DNA of 64,000 nucleotides from Clostridium sp. BJN0013 (GTDB lineage: Bacteria; Bacillota; Clostridia; Clostridiales; Clostridiaceae), in the NCBI RefSeq assembly GCF_040939125.1, contig NZ_CP162495.1, positions 1,550,001-1,614,000 on the forward strand. Direction: 5' to 3'. The position numbers were made by a program, and so were the translations under genes. Positions 56,642 through 64,000 of the stretch are shown here, in pieces (the first letter of the stretch is position 1; every line of letters starts with the position of its first letter). The notes below the pieces were generated by a model. That model was not told the DNA's origin. It was given only the letters and a program-made list of their open reading frames with translations, and searched no databases.

Positions 56642-57283
56642 ATGGATACAAATATTTCCTGGGTAAATGATAAAAAAATAGAGAGGACTATTAAAGCCTT
56701 AAAAAGGAATAACATGAATGGATTTTATGTGAAGGATAGGCAAGAATTTTTCAGTAAAATAGAACAGCTAGTCAAAAAAGATTCTGTGGTAAGTTGCGGA
56801 GGGTCTGTTACATTGCAGCAGTCAGGTGTTTTGGAATATTTGAGAAGTGGAAGATATAAGTTTTTAGATAGGGCGGCAGAAGGAGTGACTCCGGAGCAAA
56901 AAAAGCGGATACACAGAGAAACTTTTTTTGCAGACGCATTTTTTACCAGCGTTAATGCCTTAACTGAAGAAGGAGAACTGTTTAATGTAGATGGTACAGG
57001 TAATAGAGTTGCAGCTATGCTTTTTGGTCCTGATAAAGTTATTGTAGTCTGTGGTGTAAATAAAATTGTAAGAAATTTAGAAGAAGCTATAGAGAGAAAT
57101 AAAAGTGTATCTGCCCCTGCTAATGCCAGAAGGCTTAATTGTAATACACCCTGTGTTAGCACCGGACGCTGTATGGAGTGCAATAGTAAAAGCAGAATAT
57201 GTAACGAGTATACCTTAATAAGAAATCAACTTGATGATTCCAGGATTTATGTATTTATAATTGATGAAAATTTAGGATATTAA
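56642..57283 (+). CDS. LUD domain protein
   Basis: 213 residues of the LUD (LutB/LutC-like, former DUF162) family. VVSCGGSVTLQQSGVLEYLR is the typical Gly-rich turn, followed by FFTSVNALTEEGELFNVDGT and VIVVCGVNKIVRNLEEAI. A C-terminal Cys group (CNTPCVSTGRCMEC and a later C) could bind metal. ATG 56642 follows GGAGGTGG. Members act in lactate use or have unknown roles; no lut genes are near. Confidence 0.85.
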   Translation: MDTNISWVNDKKIERTIKALKRNNMNGFYVKDRQEFFSKIEQLVKKDSVVSCGGSVTLQQSGVLEYLRSGRYKFLDRAAEGVTPEQKKRIHRETFFADAFFTSVNALTEEGELFNVDGTGNRVAAMLFGPDKVIVVCGVNKIVRNLEEAIERNKSVSAPANARRLNCNTPCVSTGRCMECNSKSRICNEYTLIRNQLDDSRIYVFIIDENLGY

Positions 57284-57298
57284 ATTTATCAATCATAT

Positions 57299-57342
57299 AG
57301 AAATACCGTATTATTCATATATTTGAATTTTACGGTATTTTT
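57299..57342 (+). terminator. Terminator after the LUD gene
   Basis: Stem AAATACCGTA / TACGGTATTT with a 21-base AT-rich loop and a short T run. Confidence 0.7.
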
Positions 57343-57418
57343 ATCTAGGAAAGTAAATAAATATTTCAATAACTTTAGGGAATTATAAATATAAATACGA
57401 TATTAAAAGGTGATAGTT

Positions 57419-58525
57419 ATGAATAAATTCAAGATTTTTTTGCATATTATTGTAGTAGTAATATTTATTATATGTTTTTTAGGTACAAGTGGAATGCTGG
57501 TGGAAAATATGGAAATACCAGTAGGGGTAGGAGCGGATATAGAAAGAAATTCTGACAATGTATTTTATAGCATACCACTTTTGGTATATTCCTTTGAGAA
57601 TGTAAATCAAGTGATGAGTACTACCATTATTGGAAGCAATGGAAATCTGGGACAGACAATTCAAAATAGACAATTAAAAGAAGGGAAAAAATCCAGTTTG
57701 GGGCTTAATAGAGTATTTTTATTTGGTGAAGAAACTGCAATGTTTGGCATAAAAAATTTTTTAGATATATGGGTAAAGAATCAAGCTACAAATGACAGGG
57801 CATTATGTGCAGTGTGTAAAGGGAAAGCTGAAGACATATTCAAATATAAGACTAAAGAGTACTCTAATGCTGCAGAATATATTGAGGGAATGATAAAGAA
57901 TCTGCGTGAATATAATTTTTTTTCTATGCAGTATACTGCTATGGATTTAATAGTTAGAGTGGATGCGGAGGGAAGAAATGTACTATTACCCTATATAGAG
58001 TTAAAGAATAATGGCATAGAAACTACAGGGCTTGCCATATTCAAACGGGATGTTATGGTGGGAAAAGCAGATATGAATGAAACAAGAATAATTAATATTT
58101 TAAAGGAAAGTAGAGTTAAAGGTATATTGACATTACAAAAAGATTTAAAGCATTATATAAATTGTTATGCATATTCAAAAAGAAAAGTTAAATGTTATAA
58201 AGAAAATGGTAAGTATAAATTTGTAATATATTTAGATATAGAAGGAAATATGATGTCCAATGAATTGTATAGCAATTTATCTTCAAATCCTCAGGTATTA
58301 AAAGAATATGAAGAAGATATGAGAAATTATATAGAAAAAAAAGCTAATGAAACCATAAGGAATATTAAATATAAGTATAAAACTGATGTTTTGGATCTGG
58401 GTAAAATTGCCATATCAAAGTACGGGAGAGGTACAGGTACTGATTGGAATAAAGTGGTATGTGACTCTGAAATACAGGTTAATGTAAAGTTTAAGGTAAA
58501 TACTGAAGGTAGGGGAGATTATTAA
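57419..58525 (+). CDS. Ger(x)C family spore germination protein
   Basis: 368 residues. The family pattern is the N-terminal EIPVGVGADIE, the middle LNRVFLFGEETAMFGIKNFL and DRALCAVCKGKAEDIF, and the C-terminal amphipathic region (KYKTDVLDLGKIAISKYG). GerC proteins are usually lipoproteins of germinant receptors. Here the N-terminal hydrophobic segment (IVVVIFIICFLGTSG) has a Cys but no good lipobox. No gerA or gerB gene is next to it, so it is an orphan. ATG 57419 follows AAAAGGTG. Confidence 0.8.
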   Translation: MNKFKIFLHIIVVVIFIICFLGTSGMLVENMEIPVGVGADIERNSDNVFYSIPLLVYSFENVNQVMSTTIIGSNGNLGQTIQNRQLKEGKKSSLGLNRVFLFGEETAMFGIKNFLDIWVKNQATNDRALCAVCKGKAEDIFKYKTKEYSNAAEYIEGMIKNLREYNFFSMQYTAMDLIVRVDAEGRNVLLPYIELKNNGIETTGLAIFKRDVMVGKADMNETRIINILKESRVKGILTLQKDLKHYINCYAYSKRKVKCYKENGKYKFVIYLDIEGNMMSNELYSNLSSNPQVLKEYEEDMRNYIEKKANETIRNIKYKYKTDVLDLGKIAISKYGRGTGTDWNKVVCDSEIQVNVKFKVNTEGRGDY

Positions 58526-58862
58526 TAATATGTGTTCAGTTGAGTTCCGTGTGATAATGGAATATTTTCTCAAATAAATAACTGGTGATAGAATTTATGT
58601 CACACGTAAATAGAATTTTACGTGTGACTAATGTTAAACTAAAGTTTTATTAAATAATATGTGATAAACCTAAGTTAAATATTTTATCTGAGGGTTGGAA
58701 TTAACTAAATATCCCAGCTTCCTTAGAATGGGGTATTAGCATTGTTGTGTCCCTTTATAAATTCTTCTAAGGTTCAGATGGAGAAAAACATTGTTTATGA
58801 GCAAACTCTACCTGAACTTTAGAAGAACTTGATAGTTACCTTAATTTAAATAAACATTAATC
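58526..58862. other. Intergenic region with two strong hairpins
   Basis: 58599-58628 is a perfect 12-bp stem (GTCACACGTAAA / TTTACGTGTGAC, loop TAGAAT) without a T run. 58762-58827 is a long imperfect stem (TTCTTCTAA-GTTCAG / CTGAAC-TTAGAAGAA). The second shares TTCAGATGGAGAAAA and a matching CTC-A-CTGAA arm with the hairpin at 63538-63584. The latter may end the two convergent genes. Confidence 0.6.
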
Positions 58863-59156
58863 TTATTTTGTACAGTTAACTCCTAAGTTACTAAGTGATG
58901 AAAAATCAAGATTTCCACAATTGTAGTTTGTTCCATTAAGAGTTATACAATTAGAAGAATCTGTACAATTATTGGTATTTTTACAGTTAGTAGGGTCTGT
59001 ACAATTATTCGATTCTGTTGAAGGACAGTAAGACTGACAGACTACAGATGCATCTTTTGCATCGGATGCATGAACCGTTGTAGCAATTCCTGTGTTTAAT
59101 AATAATGGTGCTGCAAGTATTAAAGCTGAAAGTAATTTGTGTTTAAGTTTTAACAT
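58863..59156 (-). CDS. Small secreted cysteine-rich protein
   Basis: 97 residues. A clear signal peptide (basic start KLKHK, hydrophobic LLSALILAAPLLL, then a site after VHA) leaves a mature part of about 65 residues with eight or nine Cys, most in repeated NCTDxxNC-like units. No family is recognised. ATG 59156 follows AGGAGG; a TTG two codons earlier is possible. It could form disulfides or bind metal outside the cell, or be a secreted peptide. No processing genes are nearby. Confidence 0.7.
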   Translation of the reverse strand: MLKLKHKLLSALILAAPLLLNTGIATTVHASDAKDASVVCQSYCPSTESNNCTDPTNCKNTNNCTDSSNCITLNGTNYNCGNLDFSSLSNLGVNCTK

Positions 59157-59755
59157 TTTCAATTCCTCCTAAATTTTTACTATAATATAATTTTCAATTT
59201 ATTTTTCACTTTAGATTTCGTTTTTGGAAATTTAGGTTTATCTATGGTTGTTATGTTAACAGTATTTTTATGGTGTATCATTATTAAATTAATGGATTTA
59301 GTGGCTTAAAAATACTTTAAAACAAATTTACTCATTATATATAATAAACTTCTAAGGGAATTTCATTATATATAACATAATTATAACAAGGAATTTTATA
59401 TAATATATATAATATAATGGAAAGTATTTATATTCCATAAATATATTGAATGTAGTAATACACACTGCTGAGTATAAAAATGTACAGAGTCTAATTATAA
59501 AAATACAAATAATTACATATTCAAAATAAAGTATAAATTTTCCCGTAAATAAAAAAACAAATATTTTTTAAAAATATAAAAATAGTATTGGTATAATAAA
59601 CATATTTTATGATTTAAACCTATTTAATAGAAAAAATTAAGGGTTTTAATGCCATATGTGGTGAGTGTGATGATGTATATTAAGGGAATATATTTTCAAT
59701 TTATATAATAAATAAAGTAATAAATCCTCCCTTAAGATTGTACATCATGTCAATT
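59157..59755. other. 600-base AT-rich gap
   Basis: It holds the leader of the cysteine-rich gene and long TATA-type runs (about 59330-59420). No ORF, no recognised RNA and no convincing promoter or terminator was seen. Confidence 0.4.
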
Positions 59756-60214
59756 TTACGCTGTTTTTTTAGTAATATGCACTGAATTTATAATTCTGCC
59801 AAAAACCCAAAATCTGTATCCTAAAAAGTTAACTGTTTGAGCTAATACCATAGAAATAATTTTTGCTAAAAGAGAATTTACGGAGCTATCCATTAATATA
59901 CTTAATCCTATTAAACTTACAGTTAGGGAAGTTGAATTAACCATAATAAATTGAATAATTTCCTTTATTGTTTTCTTGTTAGCTTTTGTATCATTAAAAG
60001 TCCAGAATTTATTTAAAATATAGCTGTTTAAAGTGCCACCACCATAAGAAACTATCTGACTTATAATATAGTTAACACCAAATAAGCTATTTAATATACA
60101 AAACAGTATAAAATCAATCATGGTATTTAAACCGCCTACACAGCTAAATCTTGTAATATGTCTAAATTTTTTATTATTCACAAATATATTATAAATATTT
60201 TTAACAATAGTCAT
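59756..60214 (-). CDS. GtrA family membrane protein
   Basis: 152 residues with four hydrophobic helices and the GtrA pattern (FSCVGGLNTMIDFILFCIL, NSYILNKFWTFND and GYRFWVF near the end). GtrA-like proteins are thought to move lipid-linked sugars across the membrane. ATG 60214 follows AGGAGAGG; an in-frame ATG at 60280 has no ribosome site. The usual glycosyltransferase partner is not next to it. Confidence 0.85.
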   Translation of the reverse strand: MTIVKNIYNIFVNNKKFRHITRFSCVGGLNTMIDFILFCILNSLFGVNYIISQIVSYGGGTLNSYILNKFWTFNDTKANKKTIKEIIQFIMVNSTSLTVSLIGLSILMDSSVNSLLAKIISMVLAQTVNFLGYRFWVFGRIINSVHITKKTA

Positions 60215-60329
60215 ATAGCTCACCTCTCCTAAATTAATATATTTAAATAATAACAGGAGAATGTAGCATAATAATGGCATAATTATGTTAAAATAATGTG
60301 ATTTTTTTAAATTTATTGCATTTGTGGTA

Positions 60330-61082
60330 TCAGTCTTTATTTCTAATATATTTAAGACTTATACTAGGATTGCTGGTTTTTATGGATCTAATTTCAAAGT
60401 GTTTTAAAGAGGATACAAAAGGGGTAAGTTTTGAATAGCCGTAGTTTCTGGTATCAAAGTCTGGATATCGTTTGTTAAGAGTGCTGCCTACTTCACCCAA
60501 GAATGCCCAACCATCTTCATCGGAGATTTCGGTGATAATAGTTTTTATAGCCTCTATCAATTTATCCATACTTGTCATGCCGACTTTTGGGTCTTCCTGT
60601 CTTTGGGATTCTTTATTATTTGTATGTTCATCAGATTTTGAAGCCATTGAAGCCAATACTTCAAGGTATTTGAATTTTTCGCAAGCGGATATAAAAGGAG
60701 TAGGAGTTTTCTTTTCTCCCATGCCAATAACAAACATACCTGCTTCCCTTAAGCGTGCTGCCAGCTTGGTAAAATCGCTATCACTAGATACAATGCAGAA
60801 TCCATCAACATTATTTGAATAGAGTATATCCATAGCATCAATTATTAAGGCTGCATCTGTTGAATTTTTCCCTGTAGTATAACCATATTGTTGTATTGGA
60901 CTAATAGAATAATTGAGCAATACATTTTTCCATGAGGCCAATTGGGGCTTAGTCCAGTCACCGTAAATTCTTTTATAAGTTGGCGTCCCATGATTTGAAA
61001 TTTCATCAAAAATATATTTTATATATTTTTCAGATACATTATCAGCATCAATTAAAACAGCAATTTTTTTATCTTTATCCAT
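60330..61082 (-). CDS. NYN domain ribonuclease-like protein with LOTUS/OST-HTH domain
   Basis: 250 residues. The NYN (PIN-like) domain has the acidic residues in VLIDADNVS (about 9-17), STDAALIIDAMD (about 79-90) and IVSSDSDFTKLAARLREAGM. After a Ser/Asp/Lys-rich linker, the C-terminal LOTUS domain carries DEDGWAFLGEVGSTLNKRYP and YGYSKLTPFV. LOTUS domains bind RNA, so an RNA-cutting role is likely. ATG 61082 follows GAAGGAG. Confidence 0.88.
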   Translation of the reverse strand: MDKDKKIAVLIDADNVSEKYIKYIFDEISNHGTPTYKRIYGDWTKPQLASWKNVLLNYSISPIQQYGYTTGKNSTDAALIIDAMDILYSNNVDGFCIVSSDSDFTKLAARLREAGMFVIGMGEKKTPTPFISACEKFKYLEVLASMASKSDEHTNNKESQRQEDPKVGMTSMDKLIEAIKTIITEISDEDGWAFLGEVGSTLNKRYPDFDTRNYGYSKLTPFVSSLKHFEIRSIKTSNPSISLKYIRNKD

Positions 61083-61507
61083 AATTTATCTCCTTCACAT
61101 CTGAATATTTTTAAACTATTTTACTATAGACCTGTATAATGAAGGGCTCTTCAATAATTATATATCTATTATAATACACATTAGGTGATTTTTGTGAATA
61201 ATCCCATGATCATTTTGATTTAAAATAGTATTTTTGTAGAATTATTTTTATTTATATAGTAATATAATACTGCATATATGTCACTTTGAAACACCTTGTA
61301 TTTAGTTTCATCTATTAGTTAAACTAATATAACTATTTAGGGGGTGTTTCCAATTTTTTTGTACATTTTATAAGAATAAGGGTTAATATGTAAATTAAAA
61401 TGTTTATAATGATTGAATATAATGTAAATATATTATAAGATATTATTGTAACCATAAATTAAGGAAATATTATTTAATAATAAAATTTATTTTAGGAGGT
61501 AATTTTT
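61083..61507. other. Gap before rubrerythrin, with one hairpin
   Basis: 425 bases, AT-rich. A stem GAAACACC (61288-61295) / GGTGTTTC (61343-61350) encloses an inner repeat (TAGTTAAACTA) and is followed by a run of seven T, so it looks like a plus-strand terminator or a leader element about 150 bases before the rubrerythrin start. Nothing else is recognised. Confidence 0.5.
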
Positions 61508-62092
61508 ATGGCATCTTTAAAAGGTACGAGAACTGCTGAAAATTTAATGAAAGCTTTTGCAGGAGAATCTCAAGCAAGAAACAGATATACTTATTATGCA
61601 TCTATTGCTAAGAAGGAAGGATATGTTCAAATTTCCAATATATTTTTAGAAACTGCAGAAAATGAAAAGGAACATGCAAAGAGATTTTTTAAATTTTTAA
61701 ATAATGATCTGCAAGGACAATCTGTGGAAATAAATGCCTCTTATCCAGTTTCTTTAGGGGATACTAAAACTGTTTTGAAATCTGCTGCAGCAGGGGAAAA
61801 TGAAGAGTGGTCCCAGCTTTATCCTGCATTTGCTGATGTAGCTGATGAAGAAGGATTTCATGCCATAGCAATGGTTTTTAGAAAAATAGCTGAAGTTGAA
61901 AAGCATCATGAAGAGAGATATTTAACATTACTTAAAAATGTAGAAAATGGCACTGTATTTAAGAAGGATGAAGTAGTTAAGTGGAAGTGTGCTAATTGTG
62001 GATATATTCACGAAGGGAGTTCAGCACCAGAGGTTTGCCCTGCCTGTGCACATCCTCAAGCATATTTTGAAATACTTACGGAAAAGTATTAA
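61508..62092 (+). CDS. rbr: Rubrerythrin
   Basis: 194-residue di-iron peroxidase that detoxifies hydrogen peroxide in anaerobes. The ferritin-like part carries the iron-ligand motifs [39 protein letters not shown] and [11 protein letters not shown]. The C-terminal rubredoxin-like part has CANC (about 164-167) and CPAC (about 180-183). ATG 61508 follows TAGGAGG. Single gene, with a terminator directly after it. Confidence 0.95.
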   Translation: MASLKGTRTAENLMKAFAGESQARNRYTYYASIAKKEGYVQISNIFLETAENEKEHAKRFFKFLNNDLQGQSVEINASYPVSLGDTKTVLKSAAAGENEEWSQLYPAFADVADEEGFHAIAMVFRKIAEVEKHHEERYLTLLKNVENGTVFKKDEVVKWKCANCGYIHEGSSAPEVCPACAHPQAYFEILTEKY

Positions 62093-62112
62093 TAATTTAT
62101 GTTTAGATAAAT

Positions 62113-62145
62113 AAAACCTGCACTGTGGTTATGGTGCAGGTTTTT
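62113..62145 (+). terminator. Terminator after rubrerythrin
   Basis: Stem AAACCTGCAC / GTGCAGGTTT with a ten-base loop and a T run. Confidence 0.9.
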
Positions 62146-62443
62146 ACTATATTTAGTATGATTAATATAGTCTTGCAAGTAAATGATATCATTAAAATAA
62201 ATTTTATTCAATAATAAGTTTAAGAAATTTGTATTAAATCTAGAAATAGGGAGTTTAAGATAAAAAGACCTTAAAGAGGAGCGTAAGCAGTGCGTATCTC
62301 TCGCTTTGAAGAAGTTGGAATGGAAGTATCTAATTGCTGCCTTCGGATAAATAATTAGAAGGAATATAGAATTTTATGTAGAAATAAATATTTATAGTGG
62401 AAGAATTCGAAGCATTAAAATATTAAAGTAAGTAGGTGGTACA
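62146..62443. other. Leader region of lrgAB with a structured block
   Basis: 62255-62375 is richer in G and C than its surroundings and can fold: TCTAATT (62329-62335) pairs with AATTAGA (62353-62359), and the block before it has short stems around GAGGAGCG / CGCTTTG. It matches no riboswitch pattern known to me. The rest is AT-rich. Confidence 0.4.
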
Positions 62444-62797
62444 ATGAAATATTTAAGACAATTAATGATCATTTTATTCATATGCTTTTTAGGGCAGGTA
62501 TTAGAGATTATATGTCCTATACCTATTCCGGGAATTGTCATAGGCCTGATTTTGCTTTTTTTAGCATTATGTACAGGTATAATTAAAATTGAAATGATAG
62601 AAGATATAAGCAATCTATTATTATCACATATGTCTTTTTTATTCATTCCAGCAGGAGTAGGTCTAATGGTATCATTCAATATATTAAAAGGGAAATGGGT
62701 AGCTTTTATGTTTATAATTGTTATTTCTACCATAATAGTGTGGATTGTAACTGCTTATGTAGTTATTCTTTTAAGAAAGGTGCATTTACATGAATAA
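62444..62797 (+). CDS. lrgA: LrgA/CidA family membrane protein
   Basis: 117 residues with four hydrophobic helices, holin-like. The family pattern ICPIPIPGIVIGLILLFLAL and MSFLFIPAGVGLMV is clear. LrgA acts with LrgB; in several bacteria the pair takes up pyruvate. ATG 62444 follows TAGGTGG. It overlaps lrgB by eight bases. Confidence 0.92.
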   Translation: MKYLRQLMIILFICFLGQVLEIICPIPIPGIVIGLILLFLALCTGIIKIEMIEDISNLLLSHMSFLFIPAGVGLMVSFNILKGKWVAFMFIIVISTIIVWIVTAYVVILLRKVHLHE

Positions 62798-63494
62798 TTT
62801 AATCAATACAGGTATATTTGGAATATTAATATCATTAATTGCTTATGAAATAGGAATTTACATAAATAAAAAAACCAATATGTCTATATTTAATCCATTA
62901 TTAATTGCAATAGTTTTAATAATACTTTTTCTAACAAGCTTCCATATAAAATACGAAAGCTTTAATATAGGAGGGGATATAATATCATTTTTCTTATATC
63001 CTGCTACAGTGGCATTGGCAGTACCTTTATATAAAGAATTTTCCTTATTTAAAAAAAATGTCGTACCCATTTTTACAGGCATATTGTGCGGCTGTATAGT
63101 TGGGATTGTTTGTGTTATTGTATTTTCAAAATTTTTCAAACTATCAGATATACTTATAATATCTTTAATACCTAAATCTATAACCACACCTATTGGAATG
63201 GCTTTATCAAAACAATTAGGAGGAGTACCCTCTATTACAGTTATTGCTATTATTATAACGGGAATATTAGGTTCAATTGTAGGACCATTTTTATTTAAAA
63301 TTTTAAAAATCAAGGATAAGGTTGCTTTTGGAGTTGCCATGGGTACATCTTCTCATGCCATTGGGACAGCTAAGACCATGGAAATAGGAGAAACTGAAGG
63401 GGCTATGAGTGGACTAGCTATGGCCATTTCAGGAATTATTACTGTTTTTTTGGCTCCTGCTTTATGGAAAATAGTTCTTATAATTTTGAAGTGA
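62790..63494 (+). CDS. lrgB: LrgB family membrane protein
   Basis: 234 residues, about seven hydrophobic segments, with the family motifs FFLYPATVALAVPLYKE, SLIPKSITTPIGMALSKQLG and MGTSSHAIGTAKTMEIGETE. ATG 62790 lies inside the end of lrgA after AGAAAGG. Partner of LrgA. Confidence 0.93.
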   Translation: MNNLINTGIFGILISLIAYEIGIYINKKTNMSIFNPLLIAIVLIILFLTSFHIKYESFNIGGDIISFFLYPATVALAVPLYKEFSLFKKNVVPIFTGILCGCIVGIVCVIVFSKFFKLSDILIISLIPKSITTPIGMALSKQLGGVPSITVIAIIITGILGSIVGPFLFKILKIKDKVAFGVAMGTSSHAIGTAKTMEIGETEGAMSGLAMAISGIITVFLAPALWKIVLIILK

Positions 63495-63537
63495 TGATTT
63501 TCCATAATTCTTGGAAGTGATAAATAAGATTTTGTTA

Positions 63538-63584
63538 TATTCAGATGGAGAAAAGCATTTCTGGCGGTAAACTCCATCTGAATA
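63538..63584. terminator. Strong hairpin between convergent genes
   Basis: A perfect 13-bp stem TATTCAGATGGAG / CTCCATCTGAATA around a 21-base loop. It lies between lrgB and the last gene of the window. It lacks a long T run. It is related to the hairpin at 58762-58827 (shared TTCAGATGGAGAAAA). Confidence 0.6.
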
Positions 63585-63595
63585 CAAGAAGTGTT

Positions 63596-64000
63596 CTATT
63601 TACAATCTTTTATAGGATTGTTTTTACTTTGGAGATAGTCTATAACATAGGTTCTCATTTCATTCATGGCATTAGAATCTCTCACCATTTCACCATGGGT
63701 ATAGGAAGTGTGTACTACACTAAATCTATTATTTACATGGGCAAATTTATCAGCTTTTGTCTTTAAAAAGTCAACTAAATCCAATATATTATTTTCTGTT
63801 ATATCTGGAAGTAATTCCGCTTCAGCTGGATCTATTCCAAATTCTAATGGATTTTCTTTAATCATCGACACAATCTCTGCTAATGATGGAGTACCTGTTG
63901 AGGGATCTCCTGTGAAATTTTTTGTATCTGCGGAAATTAGCAATACATTTTTAGTTATATTCCAGGTTCTGGTAATATCGCTATCCCAGGACATATTTAT
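63596..64000 (-). CDS. C-terminal part of a gene cut by the window end
   Basis: 134 or more residues, open to the window edge, so the start is unknown. The first in-window ATG is only internal. The tail contains DPSTGTPSLAEIVSMIKENP and NNRFSVVHTSYTHGEMVRDS. The FSVVHTSYTHGEMV part might hold a catalytic His of a hydrolase. I do not recognise the family with confidence. Confidence 0.6.
   Translation of the reverse strand: MNMSWDSDITRTWNITKNVLLISADTKNFTGDPSTGTPSLAEIVSMIKENPLEFGIDPAEAELLPDITENNILDLVDFLKTKADKFAHVNNRFSVVHTSYTHGEMVRDSNAMNEMRTYVIDYLQSKNNPIKDCK

Noticed and set aside
62281-62360. Lysine or other known riboswitch before lrgA
   Set aside because: Short parts looked similar, but the conserved blocks of the lysine, purine, c-di-GMP and fluoride classes are not present.

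Overview
The window is AT-rich, low-GC Firmicutes DNA that fits Clostridium sensu stricto. The evidence is strong GGAGG ribosome sites, many TTG/GTG starts, a single-chain pyruvate:ferredoxin oxidoreductase, a GerC-type germination gene, rubrerythrin and a clostridial late flagellar gene order. The clade around C. kluyveri / C. ljungdahlii is plausible, but this is an impression and was not tested.

Layout. 1-10.9 kb is housekeeping: M16 peptidase, recJ, murG, pyruvate:ferredoxin oxidoreductase, a DUF1292 protein, a HAD phosphatase and a class IV aminotransferase. 11.1-12.7 kb holds an IS110 element whose upstream non-coding end folds like a bridge RNA; it appears to have cut off the start of an unknown gene. 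12.8-25.5 kb is a chemotaxis/switch operon (fapA, cheW, cheD, cheB, cheR, cheA, cheC, cheY, cheW, fliM, fliY) with a DDE (IS1182-like) insertion sequence between the first cheW and cheD. 25.6-37.2 kb is the late flagellar cluster: sigma-D promoter, flgM, flgN, flgK, flgL, fliW, csrA, flaG, a small unknown, fliS, fliD, a FliT-like gene and flagellin.

The most striking feature is at the end of flagellin. A group I intron (about 36591-37164) has recognisable P4, P6, P7, R and S elements. It lies 14 codons before the stop, and its own first 45 bases re-encode the flagellin C-terminus and stop. Unspliced and spliced messages would therefore both give a 489-residue flagellin, differing at one residue (Thr or Gln). 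The flagellin leader also carries a hairpin with a near-perfect CsrA site, matching the fliW-csrA pair upstream, and a LAGLIDADG endonuclease gene lies 0.8 kb downstream of the 3' exon.

Eleven copies of a dispersed palindromic repeat, built of degenerate 7-bp units (GAGTTAA-like) flanking a central hairpin, fill the gaps of the window. Eight lie between 26.4 and 37.1 kb, two of them inside the intron.

38.9-47.3 kb is a decay and mobility zone: two copies of an Rpn-type nuclease gene (one frameshifted in a homopolymer), a third truncated Rpn gene, remnants of a GntR regulator and a PepD dipeptidase, an intact OPT transporter with a PqqD-like partner, and an MntA/HepT toxin-antitoxin pair with a fragment of a second mntA. 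46.7-54 kb returns to motility and sensing: a YjfB-like protein, a sigma-D-dependent unknown, a FIST sensor paired with a soluble chemoreceptor, a solute symporter and a PocR-domain chemoreceptor. 54-64 kb holds an APC permease, thiT under a TPP riboswitch, a LUD protein, an orphan gerC, a cysteine-rich secreted protein, gtrA, a NYN/LOTUS protein, rubrerythrin, lrgAB and a gene cut by the window end.
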